Below are positions 17,430 through 26,902 of a stretch of DNA of 64,000 nucleotides, in pieces. Under the pieces are notes generated by a model. It saw only the letters and a program-made list of their open reading frames with translations, was not told where the DNA came from and did not search any database. Origin of the DNA: an uncultured Oscillospiraceae bacterium (GTDB lineage: Bacteria > Bacillota > Clostridia > Oscillospirales > Oscillospiraceae); the NCBI GenBank assembly GCA_947631395.1, contig CANRLF010000007.1:24521-88520 (forward strand), in the 5' to 3' direction. Position 1 is the first letter of the stretch; each line of letters starts with the position of its first letter. Both the position numbers and the translations under genes were made by a program.

Positions 17430-18557
17430 ATGTCGACAGTAAACGCAGTAAAAGTCAGCTCCTATGACGAGGAGCTCGTATATTCCGCCGTCTCACGGCA
17501 CTTTGACGCCCTGGACGTGGCCTCGGAGCTCCGGCCCGAGATGAGGATCGTACTGAAGCCCAACCTCCTCTACGGCAAGAAGCCCTCCGCCGGCGTGACC
17601 ACGAATCCCGCCGTTTTGAAGGCGGTGATCCGCTGGCTCCGTGAGCGCGGCTTTGAAAACATCACCGTCGCCGAGAGCTCCGGCGGCATATTCACCGCCG
17701 AGTACATGCGCGGCGTCTACTCCGCCTCTGGCTTTAACGTGCCGGGAATAAAGGAATACCTGAACCGCGACTTCACCTACGGCTCAAAAAAGACCGCCGA
17801 GGGCTTCACGGTCAGGAGCTTCAACATAATAACCCCCATACTTGAGGCCGACTACATCATCAACCTTCCCAAGCTCAAGACCCACGCCATGACCACCGTG
17901 TCGGTCGGCGTGAAGAACCTCTTCGGCGTCATCCCCGGCCTTCAGAAGCCGGACATGCACCGCCGATACCCCAGGACCGACGACTTCGTCCACATGCTCT
18001 GCGAGCTGTGTGAGACCGTGAGGCCCAATTTGACCCTCCTTGACGCCATCGACTCCATGGAGGGCAACGGCCCCGGGGGCGGCACCGTTCGGCACACGGG
18101 CCTGACCCTCTGCTCCAGGGACGTCTACGCCCTGGATATGGCGGCGGTGAGCTTCATGGGCCTTACGCCCGAGGATGTCCCCCATCTGAGGGCCGCCGAC
18201 GCCATGGGCCTTACGCCGGACCGCGTGGACATTACGGGGGACCCGGTGTCCCCCTGCTCCCCCGCCTTCCGCCTGCCCGACGCCGTGAAGAGCACGGGCT
18301 TTGACGACTCCGTGCCCAAGCTCCTGCGCGGGCCCGCGCGGTTCGTGCTCGACAGGCTCCTGCGCTCCTACCCAAGCGTTGACAGGTCAAAGTGCGTGGG
18401 CTGTGGCAAATGCGCCGAGAGCTGTCCCCAGAAGATAATAAGCGTCGAAAACGGCAAGGCCGGAATGCCCAGGAAGAACTGTATCTCCTGCTTTTGCTGT
18501 CAGGAGATGTGTCCCGTCCACGCCATATCCGTAAAGCGCGGTCTGAGGGGCCTGTGA
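17430..18557 (+). CDS. DUF362-domain protein with a C-terminal 2x[4Fe-4S] ferredoxin module
   Basis: The 375-residue protein begins MSTVNAVKVSSYDEE after ACGGAGGTGCGCT. The DUF362 domain (residues ~1-300) contains LKPNLLYGKKP, AESSGG, INLPKLKTHAMTTVSVGVKN and DSMEGNGPGGG. The C-terminus has two ferredoxin clusters, CVGCGKCAESCP and CISCFCCQEMCP, for two 4Fe-4S centres. Proteins of this architecture are common in Clostridia; the redox role of the DUF362 part is not established. It is a single-gene unit ending at a long hairpin. Confidence 0.88.
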   Translation: MSTVNAVKVSSYDEELVYSAVSRHFDALDVASELRPEMRIVLKPNLLYGKKPSAGVTTNPAVLKAVIRWLRERGFENITVAESSGGIFTAEYMRGVYSASGFNVPGIKEYLNRDFTYGSKKTAEGFTVRSFNIITPILEADYIINLPKLKTHAMTTVSVGVKNLFGVIPGLQKPDMHRRYPRTDDFVHMLCELCETVRPNLTLLDAIDSMEGNGPGGGTVRHTGLTLCSRDVYALDMAAVSFMGLTPEDVPHLRAADAMGLTPDRVDITGDPVSPCSPAFRLPDAVKSTGFDDSVPKLLRGPARFVLDRLLRSYPSVDRSKCVGCGKCAESCPQKIISVENGKAGMPRKNCISCFCCQEMCPVHAISVKRGLRGL

Positions 18558-18617
18558 CGTCCCTCGAGGGCCCGTCCCTGCGGCATTCGCGCCGTTAAAC
18601 CTCAATTTTGTCCCCAT

Positions 18618-18658
18618 TGTCGGAAAAAGGCCCTACGGCCTTTTTCCGACATGCTTTT
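18618..18658 (+). terminator. Long hairpin followed by TGCTTTTT; also resembles a hairpin of the ssrA-flanking element
   Basis: TGTCGGAAAAAGGCC pairs perfectly with GGCCTTTTTCCGACA around CTAC, followed by T-rich sequence on the plus strand. It can terminate the DUF362 transcript. The stem is nearly the same as hairpin 1 of the element at 35282 (TGTCGAAAAAGGCC/GGCCTTTTCCGACA). Confidence 0.7.
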
Positions 18659-20760
18659 TATTCCCACCCCTGGGCGTGGATGTACGCCTGGATGGTGTCG
18701 AGGTTCGCCCGCTCCGTCTCGTTGAACATCAGGCTCACCGCTGTGGAGTCCGTGGTCACCGGAGTGTACCACTGCTGGTTTTCAAAATAGCTCTTGTATG
18801 TCTCGTTTTTGAATATGTAGCCGTGGCGGGCGAAGAGCTCGTTTTTGATGAAGCCCACCTGCTGCTTCGTTTTCCCCTCCAGATCAGCCTCGGTTATGAG
18901 CTGTGTATCCAGCGGGAAGAGATACGTGTTGTCCGTGGGCGTCGTCGGCTCCGTAGGTGTCGTGGGCTCAGTGGGCGTCGTGGGCTCCGTTGGCTTTGTG
19001 CCGCCGTTTTTGAGCTCCGCCCTGTATTCCGTCAGGGCCTTCATGTTCTTCGTCTCGGTGGAGTTCAGCTCATCCATCACCTTATCGGAGTCGCTCGTCA
19101 CCGGCTCGTACCACTTCTGTGTGTTGAAATATCTCTGTGTCGCGCCGGTGCCGAATATATACCCGTGCCTGGCGAAAATCTCATTTATGACCATCTGTAC
19201 CTGGTCCGCGGTCATGTCCTCAAGCTCGTCTCTCGATATGAGCTTCTTGTCCGAGGGGTAGAGCGTGTCGTTGTTTACAGCCTCCGGCCGACTGCTGGGC
19301 GTTGAGGGCGTATTGCCGGGATCCCCGTTTTCACCCGGAGTGGTGTTCCCCGGATCCCCGTTCTCCCCCGGGGTCGTGTTCCCCGGATCCCCGTTCTCCC
19401 CCGGAGTCGTGTTCCCCGGATCCCCGTTCTCCCCCGGAGTCGTGTTACCCGGATCCCCGTTCTCCCCCGGAGTCGTATTACCCGGGTCGCCGTTCTCTCC
19501 AGGAGTGGTATTGCCCGGATCCTCATTCTCTCCCGGCGTGGTGTTCTGGTCGTCCTTGTCCCCGGTGTTGTTTTCGTCGTCCTTGCCGTTGGGATATATC
19601 GTCGGGCCGTCGCCGTCCCCTCCGGACACCACCGGATCCTGATTGCCCCATGGCCACCATATGAAGGCCACCACGGCGATTATCAACAGCGCCGCCACGG
19701 CGCCGACTATGTACCCGGCCTTGGAGCCCTTGACCTTCTCCGGCTTTTTCTTCTCGGCGGCGGTCTGCTTTTCCGCCGGCTTTTTCTGCTCGGCGGTGAC
19801 CTGCTTTGCCTGTGTCCTGGCCGCCTTCGCCGCGGCGGCTCCGACCAGCGCCACGCCGCCTCCGTTGCGCTTCACGGCGTCGAAGGCCGCCGCCGCGGCC
19901 ATCGCCCTGCGCGGCGACTTCTTGCCGAGGCTCAGCTTCTCCAGGTCCGCCTTCATCTGCTGGACCGTCTGATACCTCTGGGCGGGGTCCGCGGCCATCG
20001 CCCGCCTGATCACCGCCTCCAGGGCCGGGTCCATGTTCTTGATAAGCCCCGGGTCCCGGTTCTCCGGCATCCTGCACCCGTTTGCCACATAGCACATAAC
20101 CGCGCCCAGGGAGTATATATCCGACTGGTGGGTGTACTTGCGCTCCTCCCCCACCTCCGGCGCCTCAAATGACTCGTCGCCCGGGTCGAATATCCCGCTC
20201 CCCGCCTTCTCAAGGCACCTGCGCACGGCAAAATCCGTCAGTACAAATCCCCCGGCGTCTGTGACAAGCACGTTCTCCGGCTTTATCTCCCCGTGGACCA
20301 GGCCGTAGTGGTTCAGCGCGTCGACGGCCGAGGCCAGCTCCACGCCAAGCCTGGCCGCGTCCTCCTGTGTGGACTCCGCCTTCTCGAAATACGTGGCCAG
20401 GGGCGTGTATATCCCCGTGCGCATATATCCCGTCCAGCCCGGCCCCTGGGCGTCCTCGGTGACCAGCTCCTCCACCGGCGCCAGGCTCTTGGACTTGACC
20501 GTCTTGTACATCGTCAGCTCCCATGTCAGGTCGTTTTTGAACTTCCCGAAATAGGTGGTCAGAAGGTCCCGGCCAATGCCCAGCTTAACGGCGTTGTCGA
20601 TGGCCTCCTTCTGTGGAGGCACCTTCATCACCTTCAGGGCCGAAAACGCCCCGTCCTCCTTCGCCTGCCGTATGAGATACACCGTGCCGAAGGTCCCGGA
20701 CCCCAGCACACCCTCCACCTGCCATCCCGGCAGTACCCGGCTTATTTCCAATTCACTCAT
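18658..20760 (-). CDS. Membrane Ser/Thr kinase-like protein with two extracellular YARHG-type repeats; catalytic motifs altered
   Basis: The 700-residue protein has an N-terminal kinase fold (~10-285): glycine loop VLGSGTFGTVY, Lys43 in ALKVMK, and APE-like FEAPEV. The catalytic loop reads HGEIKPEN, so the HRD aspartate is Glu, and the DFG motif reads DFA. It may be a weak kinase or a pseudokinase. A TM helix at ~350-372 is followed by an extracellular Pro/Gly/Asn linker of 11-residue repeats and two YARHG-type modules (EIFARHGYIF...KWYEPV and ELFARHGYIF...QWYTPV), thought to bind cell-wall or surface ligands. The likely role is a cell-envelope sensor. Ribosome-binding site AAAAAGGAGG. A kinase partner is not evident nearby. 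Confidence 0.88.
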   Translation of the reverse strand: MSELEISRVLPGWQVEGVLGSGTFGTVYLIRQAKEDGAFSALKVMKVPPQKEAIDNAVKLGIGRDLLTTYFGKFKNDLTWELTMYKTVKSKSLAPVEELVTEDAQGPGWTGYMRTGIYTPLATYFEKAESTQEDAARLGVELASAVDALNHYGLVHGEIKPENVLVTDAGGFVLTDFAVRRCLEKAGSGIFDPGDESFEAPEVGEERKYTHQSDIYSLGAVMCYVANGCRMPENRDPGLIKNMDPALEAVIRRAMAADPAQRYQTVQQMKADLEKLSLGKKSPRRAMAAAAAFDAVKRNGGGVALVGAAAAKAARTQAKQVTAEQKKPAEKQTAAEKKKPEKVKGSKAGYIVGAVAALLIIAVVAFIWWPWGNQDPVVSGGDGDGPTIYPNGKDDENNTGDKDDQNTTPGENEDPGNTTPGENGDPGNTTPGENGDPGNTTPGENGDPGNTTPGENGDPGNTTPGENGDPGNTTPGENGDPGNTPSTPSSRPEAVNNDTLYPSDKKLISRDELEDMTADQVQMVINEIFARHGYIFGTGATQRYFNTQKWYEPVTSDSDKVMDELNSTETKNMKALTEYRAELKNGGTKPTEPTTPTEPTTPTEPTTPTDNTYLFPLDTQLITEADLEGKTKQQVGFIKNELFARHGYIFKNETYKSYFENQQWYTPVTTDSTAVSLMFNETERANLDTIQAYIHAQGWE
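19310..19545 (-). repeat. In-frame 33-base tandem repeats coding the linker TPGENGDPGNT
   Basis: About seven copies of an 11-codon unit (PGENGDPGNTT, one with E for G) form the extracellular linker of the kinase-like protein. The near-identical DNA units mark an expandable coding minisatellite, likely to vary in copy number between strains. Confidence 0.9.
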
Positions 20761-20800
20761 TATGTAAACCTCCTTTTTCTACTCTCTCAAAGAAGTACCG

Positions 20801-23800
20801 TCAAAAGAATGAGATCTGGCTGGTCTCAGGCATCGCGCCCAGGGCCCCCATCGTCCTCAGCTGTTCGATGTGGCTCTTTGACACCTTCGTACAGCTCATG
20901 CTCAGCTCCTCCACCGACACGAACTCTCTGTCGCCCCGGTGCTCGGCCAGGTCCAGCGCCGCCGCCTCGCCAAGCCCCGATATTGCCACAAAGGGCGGCC
21001 GGAGCTTTCCGTCCTCCACCTTGAATTTCAGCGCGTCCGACTTATAAAGGTCGATGGGCAGGAACTGAAATCCCCTCAGATAAAACTCCCAGCAGGCCTC
21101 CAGCGTCGTCATAAGGTCGTCGTCCTTGTCCGTGGCGTCGGGGTTCTCCTTTATTGCCCTTATGGCCGCGGCGGCCTTCTCCCGGCCCTGGCACATCATC
21201 TCCGCGTCGAAGCCGCCCTTCTGACTGCGCCTGTAAAAATACGCCGCGTAGAACTCCAGCGGCCTGTGGACCTTGAACCACGCGATGCGGAAGGCCATCA
21301 TAACGTACGCCACCGCGTGGGCCTTGGGGAAGAGGTACGCTATCTTGGCGAGTGAGTCGATGTACCAGTCCGGAACGCCGTGCTCCTTCATCGTCTCGAC
21401 CCATCCCTCCTGGAAGCCCCCCTTCTTGACCTTGCCCTTTCGGACGCTCTCCATGATCTTGAAGCTCAGCTTCGGGTCCATGCCCCGGGAGATGAGATAC
21501 AGCATTATATCGTCGCGACAGCCCACGGTCTCCCGGACCGAGGCGGTGCCGGAGGTTATGAGCTCCTTGGCGTTGCCCAGCCACACGTCGGTGCCGTGGG
21601 AGAAGCCCGACAGCCTCACGAGCGTGTCGAAATTCTCCGGCTGAGTGTCCACCAGCATCTGCCGCGTAAAGCCCGTGCCGAACTCCGGTATCCCGATGGA
21701 GCCCGTCTTGCCGACTATCGGGTCGTCGTCCGTAAGCCCCAGCGGCTTTGCCGATTTGAATATCCCCATGGTCTCCGGGTCGTCGAGCCGTATCTCCCTG
21801 GCGTTGACGCCCGTCATGTCCTCCAGCATCCTTATCATGGTGGGGTCATCGTGTCCCAGCTCGTCGAGCTTCAGCAGGTTGTCCTCCATGCAGTGATACT
21901 CAAAGTGGGTGGTGATAATATCCGTGTCCGGGTCGTCCGCCGGGTGTTGCGCCGGACAGAAGTCCGAGATCTCCATGTCCTGCGGTATGACCACCAGGCC
22001 CCCCGGGTGCTGTCCCGTGGTGCGCTTCACTCCCACGCACCCCAACGCCAGCCGTGTCTCCTCCGCCTTCGAGGCCTCCTTCCCGGTGGCCTCCAGGTAC
22101 CGCTTCACATAGCCGTAGGCGGTTTTCTCCGCCACCGTTCCTATGGTCCCGGCCCTGAACACGTGGTCCGGCCCGAAAAGCTCCGTCGTGTACCTGTGGG
22201 CGTTTGCCTGATACTCCCCGGAGAAGTTAAGGTCAATATCCGGCACCTTGTCCCCCCCGAAGCCCAGGAAGGTCTCAAATGGTATGTCAAAGCCGTCCTT
22301 TTTATATTCCGTCCCGCATACGGGGCAGTTTTTATCCGGCATGTCCGCTCCGCAACCGTATCCCTTGTCCGTTACGAACTCCGTGTGCTTGCACTTGGGG
22401 CACCGGTAGTGTGGCGGCAGGGAGTTTACCTCCGTTATCCCGGACAAAAACGCCACGATGGACGACCCCACGGAGCCCCTTGAGCCCACAAGGTACCCGT
22501 GCTCCAGCGAGTTGTGCACCAGCTTCTGCGCCGACATGTAAATAACGTCGTAGTGGCGCGAGAGTATGTCGTGAAGCTCCTGCTCCACCCGGCTCGTGAC
22601 TATCTCCGGCGGGTCGTCGCCGTACAGCTCCCGCATCCTGCCGTACACCAGATCCTTTAGCTGTTGATCTGAGTTTTCTATCTTCGGCGGGAAGAGCTTC
22701 CCCGCGGGCGGAAGGGGCCTTACCACGTCGCACATGTCCGCTATCCTTCGGGGATTTGTCACGACCACCTCTTTCGCCCGCTCTGGCCCTAAGTAGTCAA
22801 ATTCCCTCAGCATCTCGTCTGTGGTCCTGAAGTATATGGGCAGGGGCTTGTCCCCGTCCTCGAAGTCCTTCGCCACCAACAGCACGTGCCTGAATATCTC
22901 GTCCTCCGGGTCCAGGAAATGCACATCCCCCGTGGCCACCGTCGGCTTGCCGAGCTCGTCGGCCAGCGCCAGGACCCGGCGGTTAAAGTCCCTCAGCTCC
23001 TCCTCGTCCCGGGCCCGGGGCCGCTCGCCCCTCAGCATGAACATGTTGTTGCACATGGGCTGTATCTCCAGATAGTCGTAAAACCCGGCTATCCTTCGTT
23101 GCTCCGCCCTGCACCGCCTGTCGACTATGGACTGGAACACCTCGCCCGCCTCGCAGGCCGACCCGATTATAAGCCCCTCCCGGTGCTCCATTATGAGGGA
23201 TTTTGGCATGATCGGGTTCTTTTTCAAAAACCGCAGATGGCTTGCGGTGACTATCTTGTACAGATTTTTTATCCCCGCCTGGGTCCTTGCCAGCACGATT
23301 ATGTGCTGTGGCCGGAGCCGCCTGTGCTGTGCCGCGGCCCGTCTGCCCGCTCTCGTGGCGTCGTTCACGGCGGAAAGGCTCTCCACCCCCTCCTCCATCA
23401 GCCCCTTGGCGAAGCTTGCCCATATTAGCCCGCAGGTCAGCGCGTCGTCGGATGCCCTGTGGTGGTTGAAATCCGGAAGCCCCAGCTTCCCCGCCACCAG
23501 GTCCAGCTTGTGGCTCTTCATATCCGGCAGTCTCGCCTGGGCGGCCACCATGGTGTCAATATATGTGGGCTCGAAGTCCAGCCCGTGGCGTATACACGCC
23601 TCGTCAATAAAGCCAATGTCGAAGCTGGCGTTGTGCGCCACCAGCGGCCTTCCATTGGCGAACCTCAAAAACTCCCTGACGGCCTGCTCCTCCTTGGGCG
23701 CGCCCGACACCATCTCGTCGGTTATGCCCGTCAGGTTCGTGACCTCCGGCGGTATGGGCCTCTCCGGGTCCACGAAGGTCTGGAACCTGTCCACCTCCTG

Positions 23801-24787
23801 AAAATCGTGGAAGAGCACCGCCCCGATCTCCGTTATCCGCTCATACATGGAGCTCAGGCCCGTGGTCTCAAGGTCGAAGGCCACGAAATCCCCCGTGAGG
23901 GCCCCGTCCTCCTCCCCGGACACCACTACCCTGTCGTCCAGGTCGTTTACATAATATCCTTCCACCCCGTAGATGACCTTTATCTTGTCACCCGCGGCCT
24001 TCAGCGCGTCCGGGAAGGACTGGCACACGCCGTGGTCCGTTATCGCTATGGCCGGGTGCCCCCATTTTATGGCCCTTTTTATCGCCGCCGCCGTGTCCGT
24101 AAGGGCGTCCATGGCGCTCATCTTCGTGTGAAGATGGAGCTCCACCCGCTTCTCCTCCGCGGTGTCCTCCCGCACCGGCCTGGGCTCGGCCACGGCTATT
24201 GCCCGGGGCTCCAGCACAAGGTCATTGTCAAATCTGTTGAAGGCGGTGTTGCCCTGGCACGTCAGGGTCATCCCCACCGATATGGCCTGCACGGCCTTTT
24301 TCTCGGCCTCGTCGGCCATGAATTTCGATACCCTCACCGAGCCCGTTCCGTCCGTCATGTCGAAGGACAGCACGAACCCGCCGTTTCGCGTCTCTCTCGA
24401 CGCCACGGAGAACACCTCTCCCCTGACGCTCACTCTCCCCGAGTCCAGCGTCAGTGTGCTCATATCCGTGTTCTCCATCCTTGACAGCTTCCCCATTATG
24501 GCGGCGGTGGCCGGTTCCGGCCTTTTTGCCTTCTGGACCGGCCCCGGGACAGACGGGTTGACGGTCACCCGTGAGAGCCCGAAGCTCCCCTCGATATACC
24601 GCTCCATCATCCCTATGTACACCGGCGCCGCGTCCGATTTAAAGGACACGTCCGCCGTCATCGTCCGCCCCTCCCGGTCCACCGTCGCCCCAGTCACCGT
24701 CGCCCCCCTGAGAAGGCCCTCCGGCACACCGGAGTTCAAAAGGTCCGGAAACATATCAAGGACCGGTACGCTGTTCGTCTCAGCCAT
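20801..24787 (-). CDS. polC: DNA polymerase III alpha subunit, Gram-positive PolC type
   Basis: The 1328-residue product starts MAETNSVPVLDMFPDLL after GAGGAGTCAGACA. Domains in order: a short N-terminal part, OB fold (~120-200), PHP domain (VELHLHTKMSAMD at ~215, LTDH later), DEDDh proofreading exonuclease inserted in the PHP (VAFDLETTGL at ~305), zinc-binding CPKC...CPVCG, and the polymerase core with GSRGSVGSS and the catalytic PDIDLNFSGEYQ. PolC makes the replicative strand in Firmicutes. It is ~100 residues shorter than B. subtilis PolC, mostly at the N-terminus. It overlaps ispG by 8 bases at the end of the isoprenoid/lipid gene cluster. Confidence 0.97.
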   Translation of the reverse strand: MAETNSVPVLDMFPDLLNSGVPEGLLRGATVTGATVDREGRTMTADVSFKSDAAPVYIGMMERYIEGSFGLSRVTVNPSVPGPVQKAKRPEPATAAIMGKLSRMENTDMSTLTLDSGRVSVRGEVFSVASRETRNGGFVLSFDMTDGTGSVRVSKFMADEAEKKAVQAISVGMTLTCQGNTAFNRFDNDLVLEPRAIAVAEPRPVREDTAEEKRVELHLHTKMSAMDALTDTAAAIKRAIKWGHPAIAITDHGVCQSFPDALKAAGDKIKVIYGVEGYYVNDLDDRVVVSGEEDGALTGDFVAFDLETTGLSSMYERITEIGAVLFHDFQEVDRFQTFVDPERPIPPEVTNLTGITDEMVSGAPKEEQAVREFLRFANGRPLVAHNASFDIGFIDEACIRHGLDFEPTYIDTMVAAQARLPDMKSHKLDLVAGKLGLPDFNHHRASDDALTCGLIWASFAKGLMEEGVESLSAVNDATRAGRRAAAQHRRLRPQHIIVLARTQAGIKNLYKIVTASHLRFLKKNPIMPKSLIMEHREGLIIGSACEAGEVFQSIVDRRCRAEQRRIAGFYDYLEIQPMCNNMFMLRGERPRARDEEELRDFNRRVLALADELGKPTVATGDVHFLDPEDEIFRHVLLVAKDFEDGDKPLPIYFRTTDEMLREFDYLGPERAKEVVVTNPRRIADMCDVVRPLPPAGKLFPPKIENSDQQLKDLVYGRMRELYGDDPPEIVTSRVEQELHDILSRHYDVIYMSAQKLVHNSLEHGYLVGSRGSVGSSIVAFLSGITEVNSLPPHYRCPKCKHTEFVTDKGYGCGADMPDKNCPVCGTEYKKDGFDIPFETFLGFGGDKVPDIDLNFSGEYQANAHRYTTELFGPDHVFRAGTIGTVAEKTAYGYVKRYLEATGKEASKAEETRLALGCVGVKRTTGQHPGGLVVIPQDMEISDFCPAQHPADDPDTDIITTHFEYHCMEDNLLKLDELGHDDPTMIRMLEDMTGVNAREIRLDDPETMGIFKSAKPLGLTDDDPIVGKTGSIGIPEFGTGFTRQMLVDTQPENFDTLVRLSGFSHGTDVWLGNAKELITSGTASVRETVGCRDDIMLYLISRGMDPKLSFKIMESVRKGKVKKGGFQEGWVETMKEHGVPDWYIDSLAKIAYLFPKAHAVAYVMMAFRIAWFKVHRPLEFYAAYFYRRSQKGGFDAEMMCQGREKAAAAIRAIKENPDATDKDDDLMTTLEACWEFYLRGFQFLPIDLYKSDALKFKVEDGKLRPPFVAISGLGEAAALDLAEHRGDREFVSVEELSMSCTKVSKSHIEQLRTMGALGAMPETSQISFF

Positions 24788-25826
24788 TGTCTGACTCCTC
24801 AATAAGCGCAAGTAATCCGTCGGCCAGCTCCTCCGCGGGGAGCTTTCTCACTATCTGCCCCTTTTTAAAGAGCAGTCCCTCGCCGTCGCCTCCGGCCACG
24901 CCGAAGTCCGCCTCTCTGGCCTCACCGGGCCCGTTCACGGCACAGCCCATGACCGCCACCGTGATGTCCCGCTTACAGCCCTTAAGTCTCTCCTCCACCT
25001 CATGGGCCAGCCCCACAAGGTCAATACGCGTCCTGCCGCAGGTGGGACATGAGATCAGCTTCACACCGCCCGACCTGAGCCCCGCGGCCTTCAGTATGGC
25101 GATGCCCGCCTCGACCTCCCGCTCCGGGTCCGCGGTCAGGGACACGCGTATCGTGTCGCCTATCCCGCTCAAAAGCAGTGTCCCGATGCCCACCGCCGAG
25201 TTTATGGTCCCCGATGATTCCGTCCCCGCCTCGGTGACGCCCAGGTGCAGCGGGTGATCGCACACCTCCGACATGAGCTTATACGCCTCCACTGTGCGCT
25301 TTACGGTGGAGGATTTCACGGAAACGCAAATATCCCCAAAGCCCACGTCCTCCAAAAGCCTCACGTGGCCCATGGCGCTGTCCACCATGGCCCGGGCCGT
25401 GGGCCCGCCGTATTTCGCCAAAAGCTCCCGCTCCACGCTCCCGGAGTTGACGCCCACCCTTATGGGCACGCGCCGCTCCTCGCAGGCCCTTGCCACCGCC
25501 CGGACCCTGTCGGTGCCGCCGATGTTCCCCGGGTTTATCCGCACCTTGTCGACTCCCCCGTCCAGCGCCACCAGCGCCAGCTTATAGTCAAAGTGGATGT
25601 CCGCCACAAGGGGTATATGTATCCTCTTCTTTATAGAGGCGACGGCCCGGGCGGCCTCCATATCCGGCACGGCCACCCTTATTATCTGGCACCCGGCCCC
25701 CTCCAGCCTCAATATCTGCCCCACCGTGGCCTCCACGTCGGCCGTGGGCGTATTGCACATCGACTGGACCGTCACCGGCGCGCCTCCGCCTATTTTCACG
25801 CCGCCCACATCTATCTGTCTCGACAT
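24780..25826 (-). CDS. ispG: 4-hydroxy-3-methylbut-2-enyl diphosphate synthase (IspG/GcpE)
   Basis: The 348-residue enzyme has the TIM-barrel N-terminus (VTVQSMCNTPTADVE, LVADIHFD, RINPGNIG) and C-terminal Fe-S ligands SCPTCGRT and MGCAVNGPGEA. It converts MEcPP to HMBPP, the sixth step of the MEP isoprenoid pathway, using a [4Fe-4S] cluster. Length and motifs are normal. It is cotranscribed with rseP upstream (28-base gap) and polC downstream (overlapping). Confidence 0.97.
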   Translation of the reverse strand: MSRQIDVGGVKIGGGAPVTVQSMCNTPTADVEATVGQILRLEGAGCQIIRVAVPDMEAARAVASIKKRIHIPLVADIHFDYKLALVALDGGVDKVRINPGNIGGTDRVRAVARACEERRVPIRVGVNSGSVERELLAKYGGPTARAMVDSAMGHVRLLEDVGFGDICVSVKSSTVKRTVEAYKLMSEVCDHPLHLGVTEAGTESSGTINSAVGIGTLLLSGIGDTIRVSLTADPEREVEAGIAILKAAGLRSGGVKLISCPTCGRTRIDLVGLAHEVEERLKGCKRDITVAVMGCAVNGPGEAREADFGVAGGDGEGLLFKKGQIVRKLPAEELADGLLALIEESDNG

Positions 25827-25854
25827 CTCACATCCGCCTTTCCCGGTCCACTGC

Positions 25855-26898
25855 TCAAATAAGCTTTCGTATGTCGCTTATCATTATTACCGCCATCAGT
25901 CCCAGCAGCGCCACCATACCGGCGGCGTGGACGTAGCTTTCATACTTGGGGTCCAGCTTTTTGTGGAAAACCCTCTCGATTATGACGTTGATTATAAGGA
26001 AGAACAGCCTCCCCCCGTCAAGGGCCGGGATTGGCAGGAGGTTCATAACCGCCAAATTCACCGCGATGAAGGCCACCAAGTACATTATCTGCTCTATGGC
26101 GGCGCTCCTTGACTCCTGCTCCTCTATCTCGTGGCCCACGTCGTTTATGGTGCCCACGATACCCACGACGCCTGACATCTCCTTCAGTCCCGCGGCGCCG
26201 GTCACAAGGTCCGAAAGCCCCATCCACACCATGCGCACGAAGTCATATGTGGCGTAGCCCGTGTACTTGAGCTTCTGCCAAAGATCCGCCTTCACATACC
26301 CGAAGCTCACGCCGTAGCTCATCACCCCCGAGTACTCCGCGGGCTTGAGCGTATAGTCCTTCAGCGTCACCTTCATGCCGTCCCTGATGACCACCATATC
26401 CACCGTATTCCCGCCCCTCTGCATATAGGTGGCGAAGTTCGAGGAATACAGCACCCTGTGGCCGTCGATGGAGTATATCCTGTCCCCCACCTGTATGCCG
26501 TTTTCCGTGCTCGGAAAACCCTCGGCCGTCTTTACCACCTCATTTGTGTAAAAGGCGTTGGCGGAGGAGTATATCACAGCCACGATCAAAAACCCGAGTA
26601 TAAAGTTCATCGCCGCCCCGGCCACAAGTATCAGCGCCCGCTTCCAGGCGCTCTGCCGCGCGAAGGCCCTCTCGTCGCCGGTGTCCATGTCCTCGCCCTC
26701 CATGGCGCAAAATCCCCCGACGGGCAAAAGCCTCAGCGCGTACAGCGTCTCCTTGCCCTGCTTTTTCAGTATGGCCGGGCCCATGCCTATGGAAAATTCG
26801 TTGACCTTCACCTTACACGCCTTAGCCACGATGAAATGCCCGAACTCGTGGATCGCGATGAGCACCCCGAAGGCTATGATAGCTATAACAATATACAT
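25855..26898 (-). CDS. rseP: Site-2 intramembrane zinc metalloprotease RseP/RasP
   Basis: The 347-residue protein has the active-site HEFGH motif in the first TM helix (GVLIAIHEFGHFIVAK), a PDZ domain in the middle (residues ~120-210, NGIQVGDRIYSIDGH), the second metal motif NLLPIPALDGG, and a C-terminal TM. RseP cleaves anti-sigma factors and signal-peptide remnants inside the membrane. In this window it could act on tails released from envelope sensors, for example the membrane serpin described above; that is inference. It starts 4 bases after dxr ends. Confidence 0.95.
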   Translation of the reverse strand: MYIVIAIIAFGVLIAIHEFGHFIVAKACKVKVNEFSIGMGPAILKKQGKETLYALRLLPVGGFCAMEGEDMDTGDERAFARQSAWKRALILVAGAAMNFILGFLIVAVIYSSANAFYTNEVVKTAEGFPSTENGIQVGDRIYSIDGHRVLYSSNFATYMQRGGNTVDMVVIRDGMKVTLKDYTLKPAEYSGVMSYGVSFGYVKADLWQKLKYTGYATYDFVRMVWMGLSDLVTGAAGLKEMSGVVGIVGTINDVGHEIEEQESRSAAIEQIMYLVAFIAVNLAVMNLLPIPALDGGRLFFLIINVIIERVFHKKLDPKYESYVHAAGMVALLGLMAVIMISDIRKLI

Positions 26899-26902
26899 TT
26901 CG

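Noticed and set aside
19310..19545. Possible CRISPR array because of 33-base regular repeats
   Set aside because: Repeats are contiguous with no spacers and lie in frame within the kinase gene.
23459..24484. 341-residue open frame antisense to polC
   Set aside because: Shadow of the PHP and exonuclease regions of polC; no start signal.
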